Shown here: positions 55,185-64,000 of the stretch, piece by piece
How positions within the stretch are numbered: the stretch's first letter is position 1
Layout: every line of letters begins with the position of its first letter
Assembly: GCA_030386875.1 (NCBI GenBank)
Contig: CM059559.1
Coordinates: forward strand, 62,386,392-62,450,391
Direction of reading: 5' to 3'
DNA from: Morinoia aosen
Lineage: Eukaryota; Arthropoda; Malacostraca; Amphipoda; Talitridae
DNA length: 64,000 nucleotides
The notes under the pieces: model-generated
Databases searched by the model: none
What the model was told of the DNA's origin: nothing
The model's input: only the letters and a program-made list of their open reading frames with translations
Position numbers and translations under genes: made by a program

Positions 55185-55545
55185 TTCCCTTCAGGGGGAT
55201 GCAACCATTGTACCTATGGGAATGAGTGCCCCAGGGGGATTATGTGAGGGCCCGAGCTGAAGGTTGGGTAGGCTTTCTTTTTGTTGAAATAGAAAAGGTT
55301 TTTGGTTTGTTATGGGCCATCTTCTTTCAGTTCACTGGTGTCCTATTTTTCACCACCAACGACTTTCTTCGTAAACTTCGTCTTGTTTCATGAACTTCTT
55401 TCATAGCTTACTACTTCTATGCATCTTGAGTATAGATTCCGCATTTACTCAAATCCATACCAAATGGCGCCTTCCTCCTTTCTTTCTTAGATACGCCCCT
55501 TCCTGTAGCGGTCACGTGGGCTTAAACTTGCGTATAATCTTTTCC
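55185..55545 (+). mobile_element. SINE-like retroposon, copy G
   Basis: Full-length, more diverged copy (cttcagggggatgcaacc; accaaatggcgccttcctcc). No confident target duplication, in keeping with greater age. Confidence 0.7.
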
Positions 55546-56035
55546 AGTGAAGCGAAACGTATAGCTTTTTTTATTTCAAATAAACATATAAGTACAGAAT
55601 TTTATATTATCCTTACGATCCGGTGCGCAATCGTCAGCCACATCCGCATGAAAAGATAATAAAACGTCTTCTATGATTGGTTACAGTAAATTATCCAATT
55701 TGTTTGGAAAGGGCTTTCAATTTACGAAGCTGCCGTAATAATTAAATAGAAGATCGATGACCTTTTAGTTTTGGTAAATTTGCACGTAGCCGGACGGAAT
55801 TAAATTTTCCAAAAATTCAAATCCGGAAACGTGGAGGCACACCGGCAGTCAGTCCTGTTGTTGATCGTACGTCTGGAAGGTCGTACGCTGCGTGATAGTA
55901 CGCACGCTGCCGCCGCTGACGTCATGTTGCGTGCGTGTGATGTCATCCGGCTTGTTTGTAATGAAGCTTTCTACTGGCCAGTTGAATTAGCGAATGTGCG
56001 CGGCTGTCCCCGTAGATGTGACTTTACCTCCTATA
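55546..56035. other. Unassigned DNA, GC-richer segment
   Basis: 55840-56030 has several tgacgtcat-like and tgatgtcat motifs but no identified gene. Its right end borders the copy of the 11-bp-duplication element. Confidence 0.35.
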
Positions 56036-56545
56036 GTATACCGTGGCAATAGCCGTCTCGCAAGTGTGACGTCAGCACGGAAGCCTGTTACCTACTGACT
56101 ACGCTGTAGTGTGCACACGCTCGCTGAATGCTCTTCCAGCTGTTCAGTTAATCGCATCATCGTCAATCATTAATTTGGGATTCTAAGACTCCGAAAGATA
56201 ATAAATTGTGTTTCCTCACTTGAGGACACTTAATAATATCAAAATTACTAGCCAAGATACATTAAGAGTTGAAAACTATAAAGATTACAGGCCCTTGATT
56301 ATAACAAATTAGAGCGACTTGCACGCCCACTTCTCCCGTTGACATGTGGTGGGGTCCTAATCTTGCTTTGGAAAATGAGAGGAGGGGTTGTAGGGAAGGT
56401 GGGTGGAGCAACTTCAGCCAAGCGTCTGTGGTTGGCTCAGAATTATGACGTCACAGGCCTTGACAGTGCCCAAGTCTTTCAGCTTTTGCAGCCAAATTGA
56501 GCCCGATCGGAGTGCGATATGCTACCTCCATATATTCTAGCTCCA
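56036..56545. mobile_element. Non-autonomous inverted-repeat element, copy 2 (left end lost)
   Basis: From gcaatagccgtctcgcaagt (about 56045) to ctagctcca (56545) it matches 2731-3210 at high identity in the same orientation, including ggacacttaataatatcaaa and agccaagcgtctgtggttgg. The right terminal repeat is slightly mutated (atgctacctccatata). The left ~80 bp are replaced by other sequence. Confidence 0.85.
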
Positions 56546-58567
56546 TGGTTGGGCGTTGGCTCTGACGCTGAATGTGGTGCTGAGGTCGGGTCCGGCTGGT
56601 CCGGAACCCGGTGGGTTCCAAGTCGAGGCATCCCCTGCGTAAATCCTCTATTCTCCCTATCCATCCTCAGTCAGCTCTTTTTGTCTTACTTAGTGTGTGT
56701 GAGCGTGTGCGCGATCAAGTTATTTCACTTATAGTGGCCTGTTATAGCTGCTCATTCTCAAGTGCTCTAGAACCTCAAACAATTAAATCAGACTGCTAGT
56801 CTGAAACTTAAATTAGAAGGAATTCTTCTAACTGACTAGTCGACACACTCTGATGTGATTACTTTCAACTTAAAATATTAACTAACCTTATATCTTAAAC
56901 CTTAAACCAATATCTCTTCTATAACTTTAAACCTCAAACCTTAAACTTAATTTACTCTGGAAGACTTTCCTAACCATTTTCCTCTATAACTTCAAGTTTT
57001 CGTCTTTGAGCCAAGCGTTTCTACAGAGTTGCACCATAAGCTCAGGTGTGTATTCATAATTATTATACTCGATTTATCCGATCTAAAACGAAACAAATGA
57101 ATAAACATTACTAATTTTAGTGGGGTCTTTCGCTTTATAACGGTGGATGTGATTATTTTCCGCAATATCTTCTACCGTCCTGACACAGTTTCCACCTGTT
57201 GCGGTTCCTAACTTGCGGCACTACTGCAACGGTTGTGTTTCGCGATGATGTTTAACTAGGTAATTTTTCTTAACATGAATCTCACTTGATTTTTAAATCT
57301 GCTTCCATTCAATCATACGCACCCGTCTGACATCGACCGTTTTCTTTAAATTCTACCGTTTTTCACCTGACGTTGAGAGGTTGGAGGAATTGGGAACCAG
57401 AGTTCCGGTGTAGCTGGGAGCATAGATCCCGGGGTTCTTGCTAACTACGCCCAGACGTTGTCCACTGGCAGCCTGCCTGCCGTCTTTCTTGCCCTGCGAA
57501 CGCAAAGCTTTTATACTTTTAGATTTTATAAAAGGTTTTAAACGAAAAATGTCCTCCTTAATGGATAATTCTTATATATTGACTAAATAAACAATGGCCG
57601 TTGCGACACCCTTTAAACTAGATGTAAGATCGCCGTTACGATGCGTTCATAATTTATGTAAGCTTTGTCTGTTCTGTACCAGTCGGCTGGGGCCGTCATG
57701 ACTTTTTAACTTCTCTTTTTGCCGTGCCTTTTCAGTCTATAAAAATTGAAGGTCGTTGTACCTCTTTAGAAATGTGTGACATTAACTGATTTCTACTCGA
57801 ATTTGTAAATGTTGTAAAATTTGAAATTATATTAGAGAACCAATGAAAATAAATTCTTGTGTATTCCTTCTCCTTCGATGATTGTGTGAGGAATTCAGAA
57901 AATTTCCCGCAAACGTTTAACCAGTTCAACACGCCTAAGGAAGAACGCTCAAAATTGAACACGATGCTGAAAACCTGCGATAGCAACAGCCTTGACCTAC
58001 CAAGTGCTATATCGCTCTAACGGCGATTCTTTCCCTTAGTAACTATCAATAATAAGTAAACCACAAATAGGTACGATAAATGTATGTTCGGGAAATACAT
58101 TTTTTTAACACACCATACAGGTAGTTTCTGATCGCTCACACACAATATCACGGAAGTTCTGATTATACGGATATCCTCATATTCTATCATTCAATTCCTT
58201 TGAAACCGGTGCCATTGTTATGCTCAGTAGTGCGGCATTATTTCTACATTCGAAATCAAAGATCAAGTCTTGAGATACAGGAGTCATTGCAACATCGATG
58301 TTCTACAAAGCGCTTTGTAATTCCAACTGTGATCTTGTTCAGAACATACTCGAATCAGAAAGCAATTTAGCCCAATACAAATTCAGGGTGACCCAGAAGT
58401 AACCAGCTCTTTTCATTTGCTAATATTACGATAACCACAAACGTCAGAATGTTGAAATAGTTTTTTCACTTGAAAATCACTTTAACCGTTCATCTATGCA
58501 ATGTTACGAGTACATTGTTTCTTTATTGATGACCCCTGTTAATTTTACAACAATTTTTTTGAAATTC
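56546..58567. other. Unassigned DNA, no gene recognised
   Basis: It includes a degenerate (t)aaacctt-rich stretch at 56880-56960. Short frames (56479-56664, 57732-57986) show no recognisable product. Confidence 0.4.
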
Positions 58568-59292
58568 AACCACACCCCACCTCCCCTCAAAGGAAAATTT
58601 CTGAAAAATCTTATTTCTCAGCCAATATTGTACATAGAGGCAATTAACTTTTTTGTTCGATTCACAATGAACTGGTCTAAAAAGTTGCGATCGAGTTTTT
58701 TGATATCGCTTAAAAAAAATTTAAGAAGTTTTTGAATTTTTTATCACTAAATACATTACATTTTAGTTTAGTTATTACTCTGAATGGCAATAAAAAATTA
58801 CATTTAACTTATCAAAAAACAACTATGCAGGTTTATATTACTCACCTTGATCTTTACAGTGCAAAAAAGATCTTCTCCATAAGTAAAAACTGTTGGAGAT
58901 ATAATTGAAAACGCTGAGCGCTTTTTCCTCAAAATGATTTTTTTTGGCTATGTGGCTTTATTTCTCTTTCAGTTTTTCCCTTATGAGGAAGATCTTTTCA
59001 GCATCATAAAGATCAAAGTGAGTACTATGAAGTTAGGGTGTAGCTTTTTGATAAGTTGATTAGAAAATTTTTAATAGCCATTTGAAGAAAAAACAATTAA
59101 ATTTCTTAGTTTTAATTCAATCATTTTTAATTGTTTTTGAAGCGATATCAAAAAATGGATTTTCTTAACTTTGTAGACCAGTTCATTGTGAATCGAACAA
59201 AAAAACTAGTCATCTCTATGTACAATACTGGCTGAGAAAAAAGATTTTTTAGAAATTCCCCTTTGAGAGGGGGGGAGAGGGGGTATGGGTAT
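58568..59292. repeat. Foldback element / palindrome, ~725 bp
   Basis: The inverted arms, 58568-58895 and 58965-59292, match through tctcagcca.tattgtacat, ttcgattcacaatgaactgg and ttgatatcgctt. They are diverged but collinear, with a ~70-bp loop. Non-coding; no target duplication established. Confidence 0.8.
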
Positions 59293-62200
59293 ATTAAAAA
59301 ATTTATTGACTATGAATGTTTATTAGATTGTAATAAACATTCTGTTAATACCTCAGAGCCTATTTCACTCCGGAAGTATTTTTATTTATTTTTTGAAAAT
59401 TTCGAGGAAAAACCGTGCGATGGCCTTAAATATAACACTGGAGAGTTCAGAAATGCTTGCACTTTCTATATTCATTGTAAATCACTCACGTCTGCAATTT
59501 CCCTTTTCAATTCTGCCTTGAGTAGGGCACTATAGCTTATAATTTTTTTTAATCCTCCACCAATTTCAAGTTCAAAGAAAAATAGGCAAAGTGTGAATGT
59601 GTTGAAAATGTTATCCGTAGCAAAATAATTTCGTTTACCAGGACAATGAAGAAATTCTACACACAACAACAAATTCTGGTTAACGCATATTTACCGGTGG
59701 TCTGATTCAGAAGCTGTCGGCGCAGATTAAGCCTATTTTGGTCGCAATATGAAATGCATCGTTAGCCTGGAAAATTGCCTGGGCTCGATTCGCGAAGTGA
59801 CTGTTTGCATTAATACGCCTCAGTAAACAAGCTATTCTCGCCAGGCCTTGCAGTTCCACTTTTCTATTGTGCGTCAAACAGTTTACGCAACTTTGATATG
59901 TGGTAAAAGAAAGAACATCAAATAAAATTTGAGAGACATGCAGAGGCTGTGGTGCCCAAGAATATCGCATCAAAATTGCTCATGCAAAATTATTTCATAT
60001 TACTTAGCGTAATTGCTAAAAATATGAAAATTGTGGGCTTTTTCTCTTTTATCTCGAAGATAGTAGAATTGAGTTCATTAATTGAAATTCGAAGAAAAAA
60101 TTGGCATTACAACGTGGCTTTGTGTCTCAATTTTGCTATGCATTTATCAAAGTTTGTGTCAATGGGAGTAGGGCGGAACCGACTTCCCAGTCAGAAATGC
60201 TAGTGCGGATCGGTATCAATTATCTGGGGACAGTGCATCTTTTTTAGGATCAGTGCGGGGCCCAGTTCGGGAAGAAATTTTTCTTCACAGGTCACTGCAG
60301 ATCAATGCAGAATATTCTGGACAGAAATGTTTGCAGTGACCTTACCAGATAAATCGGCACTGCTCATCAATAATTCAAATCAGAAGTATTTTGTAAACCA
60401 GTGTACATTATGAAACCGAAATTTGATGTTAAATGGGACGTTTAACTTTCAAGTTAATAAAAGGGATCTTTAGCCCTAAACTTTGTCTAATTTTTCAAAA
60501 TTTCCCTTTTTTGCATTTCTTTTGTAGCTTGGGAAACCAAAAGGCATAGGTTTATGTAACATTGAAACCCAAATACATTTACTTCAACAAATCTTCACAA
60601 TAGGAAAAAAATATTGCTCGAACATATGAAAAAAATATATATATATTGCGCACAACACTTCTCCTTCTATACTTTTCAACGTAGAAGCTTGATTTTCGTC
60701 TCATTTGACGCGAAAAGACAGTGGAAACAGCGGAGCGAAGCGGAATTCCATTTGAACTTTGAATTAAATTTTTATTATGGAAAATTTGAGACTTTAAAAA
60801 AACTTTTCTGACAAATGTATCAAGAAATCTTATCTAATTCATAATTCAAAATTATCTTTCATTTACAAGCTGTCTCACACACTTTCCTCGTCGAATGATA
60901 CCAAAATAAAGCTTCCACGTTGAAAATTGTTTCGCGCAATGTATATATATAAATTTTTCATATGTTCGCGTGATAACTTGTTTCTATTGAAAAAATTGAA
61001 ACTTTATATTGAGGTAAATGTGTTCCAGTTTCAATTTTATATATCGTTTTGCATTTTCGTTTTCCTAGTTGCAATAGAAATTCGAAAAGGGAAATTTGAA
61101 ACATTAGGTAAATTAGGTCAAGGGTAGAGATCCCCTTAAAATAAGCTAATTCACTAGTGAAATTTGTTTATTTTAAATCAAATTAGATATCCATTACGTT
61201 TTCAGTAATAGGTTGCCACCAAGTGAGTACAATTCTATGTTCCGATTTTTTCTAAGAGAACAACGCTGGGAATTTTAGGTTACTTTTTGTAAAATGCGCT
61301 AGCCATGATGGAAATTTTGTTGGCTGATTTTCACATTTCAAACTTCTTCATACAGTCAATCCATTCAGCAATTGTTTTGTTGTAGAAATAAAATGCCAAC
61401 TTTCTTAAAATCCCTTCGTCGTTCAGCTCCTAATTATGGAAATTTAAAATTCCGATGGCCAATGTAAATGACCTGATCAATTTGAGAATATACAAGGATG
61501 GCGTAACGCAGGAACGAACGAATAAACATGCGCATTGATATAGGGAAAATTATTCTACTTGCAATAGGGCTAAAATTATTTTGAGCCATTTAAACGCAAC
61601 TTCCAAATTTTAAATGCAAGTTTTGTATAAATTCTACAGGCATGTACATAAAGCGCCTGTGGTATTACTCCTGCAATAATAATTACTAACAACTCTGCAT
61701 CGTATGATTAAATTCATTCATCAATTATTTTATTTCATAGTGGAGAATATTTTAATAATTTTATTGTCCAATGACGTAGTAATATTGTAACATGAAATAG
61801 CAAAATATAGAACTAGTTTTTTGGTCGCAGATATTTCCCCACGGGAGTGTGCAGCGGTCAATGTTGACAGTAGTCATAACTTCAAAACAAGCGCGTTAGT
61901 CAAACTAAGCTTTGACCGTTCTTAGTTTGTGAGATAAGCTTTATAGTTCAAAAAATGCGCTCAGCAATTGTGCGACGGTGATGCAAAATCAAAGAATGAG
62001 AAAATTATTCTATAAATAAATTGAAAGACAGAAAAGGCCAAGGATTCTTGCTTGTTTAGAAAATTCAAACCGACGTCGGTAATTCTTCAAAAAGTCATTT
62101 TTCCAGAAAGAGTTGAAAAAACGCGCAGTGAATCAGACATAACGACTGAAAATTTCAACAGCTTCATTTCAATTTGTAACAGTGCAGATGATTTAGATGT

Positions 62201-64000
62201 GAAGTGGGTGACATGTTTAATGGAGAGTGTGTGCGCTCCGATGTTATAGGCAGTTGAAAATAAATTACAAAGAAATTTCAAAATGAGATGGCATCTCTGA
62301 TTAGTTTAACAGTGAACATTGATGACATACCCTTCTACAATATAATAAATTCACCGCTGATGCAATCCTTGTCTTTGCTATTTAGTAGCGAGCCATAATA
62401 ACTTGTATAGGCAATTATTGTTCCTATAAAGTCTCTAAGAATAGAATACCTAAACCTGACTCATTGATGAAAAAAATTCTAGAAAGATCTGGAAAACCTA
62501 TCTGGTCAATAAGAATGAAAATCATGGAAAAATTTTCAGCAGTTGAATTTAGTAATGAGAAAACAAATGCTTTTGTGCCATGTTCTTAGCAAAACCCACA
62601 TGAACAATCACAAAAAGAGCAACAACCAAAGACCTCCAAATGGCAGCAATACCTGTGCACCGTGCTCACAACTGCAAGTAAGGATTAAATTTAGCCTATG
62701 TCATTGCTATCTTGTATTTTAAGCTCCTTTCAGCTCGTGTTGCGTGCACTTCTGGTTTCCAATTGCAAGATGAATGTCAAAATGCAACATATAGCCAATT
62801 TTTTTGTTCCGTGTTTCGAATTATTGTGCAATACATTCCTTTGAGATATCACTGAGAAATAACAAATATTTTTAAAATACATCAGAAACTGTGTGTTTTT
62901 TATCATTGTACGTTCATTTTGATTATCCCAACCTAGTGTTGAAGTTCTTTGACACAGTGTTAGCACCTTGTAGAAATAAACTTGTTTCAAATACAAAATA
63001 TTGATTTTGAATAAAAATAAAACAAAAAGTAAATTATATTGCTAGTGAAATAGTTTTCAATGATGAACAGGTAATGAGTGTGTTGCAAATGAAAAAAATT
63101 TATTCATGTATTTCAATAATTTTTCAACATTTTACAAAATAATTTTCTTAATTCCCCAGCAACGCATGAACACTGCGAAAATAACCTGCGTGGTATCACC
63201 GCCATTCACCGGGACCTCAACTCTAAAGTGAGAATTTGATTAGGGCAGTTCCACTTCTTCTTAGCGTCCTCAGTGTATCGCTTTCACCCGTCAGCAGAAC
63301 AACTCATCTTTCAGGCAAAGTAAGTTTTATTTCTACTTTGAATGATATATTAATCTATGCTTTGCTATCCTAATCAAAGGTTTAATGAAACAGGTATAAT
63401 GAAAGACCATTCCTTAATTTTTAGAGAGCAATAGAACTATTTATCTAACTAAGTACGTTTTTGCCAGAATGTATATGTCACAGTTTATTTCTTCCATTCA
63501 GAATGAATTGCTATGAAATGAACTCATTAAGTGCTCTCAGGTGAATTTAAAACTCCGGCTAATGGTTTATATCTGTTGAATAACGATATACATATATCAC
63601 TAGGTTGCCTGTGCCTTATTGCAAACAGTCTAGGAAAACCATTATAAGGAAAATTTAATTTTACTGAATGATTAAAAGGGTAATGATTTAAAGGGTTAAA
63701 GGGTAGAAGTAAAGACGAAAATAATCAAAAAAGTGGAAGGTAGGAGAAATATGCAAAGTATTAGAAACAACGTATGTTGATGCAAATGACTAGTGGGAGA
63801 AATGAAGCTCATGCTTGGAATAGAGTGGAATAGAGTTAATTACATATGTACCGTAATTGACTGTGAGGTAAGAAAGTATGTTACAGAAATTTAAGTATGT
63901 GAAGATTAATTTGAATGAAGTCAAACCATCGTATGGAAGTGGCCAACTGGTACTGGATAATGAAGAATTTGGTACCGATGAGTGATGTGAAAAAATTAAT
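59293..64000. other. AT-rich DNA, no gene or repeat recognised
   Basis: I read both strands and found only short frames without recognisable motifs (for example 59707-59973 minus, 60614-60811 plus, 62730-62996 minus). The region may contain diverged elements below my detection. Confidence 0.4.

Overview
This is eukaryotic DNA, most likely from an arthropod and probably an insect. It is AT-rich, almost gene-free, and packed with degraded and nested transposable elements. Arthropod-type families support this: BEL/Pao, gypsy with separate gag/pro/pol frames, a DD41D mariner, PIF/Harbinger with a MADF partner gene, and Foldback/NOF-like Mutator elements. TTAGG-like repeats fit too. I cannot name the species. 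There is no operon structure, and no rRNA, tRNA or CRISPR was seen.

Layout. 1-3.8 kb: a BEL/Pao pol fragment joined to a CR1/Jockey-like LINE (minus strand) whose ORF1 is split by a ~560-bp inverted-repeat element with an 11-bp target duplication. 3.9-4.8 kb: a degenerate direct/inverted/direct repeat. 5.9-13.4 kb: a PIF/Harbinger element with a three-exon transposase (plus strand) and an antisense two-exon MADF partner. An apparently intact DD41D mariner (6659-8519) sits in the transposase intron and a foldback mariner (11069-11816) in the MADF intron. 13.9-16.3 kb: a dead hAT element with a perfect 8-bp target duplication.

16.36-31.86 kb is the centrepiece: a ~15.5-kb Foldback/NOF-type Mutator-like element. 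Its long terminal inverted repeats consist largely of ~172-bp tandem units. On the minus strand it carries a Ulp1/SENP-like cysteine protease gene and a DDE transposase gene. A gypsy-class LTR retrotransposon with open gag, pro and pol frames lies between them.

32-42.7 kb: element ends, a cluster of palindromes (33.4-35.3 kb), a LINE RT relic, two possible host exons (37948-38093 and 39231-39362), a dead I/Jockey-like LINE, and a SINE-like family with at least six copies, most with clear 12-15 bp target duplications.

43.0-53.3 kb: two nested foldback elements. A 2.8-kb palindrome with a 9-bp target duplication has been split in one arm by a 7.5-kb palindrome (43553-51029), which has its own perfect 9-bp duplication. 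The inner element has the same terminal sequence and the same ~173-bp tandem unit as the 15.5-kb element, so it looks like the non-autonomous partner of that coding element. 53.3-64 kb: another SINE copy, another copy of the 11-bp-duplication element, one more foldback (58.6-59.3 kb) and otherwise unrecognised AT-rich DNA.

Most coding sequences are broken. Those open end to end are the DD41D transposase, the three gypsy frames and the Ulp1-like exon.
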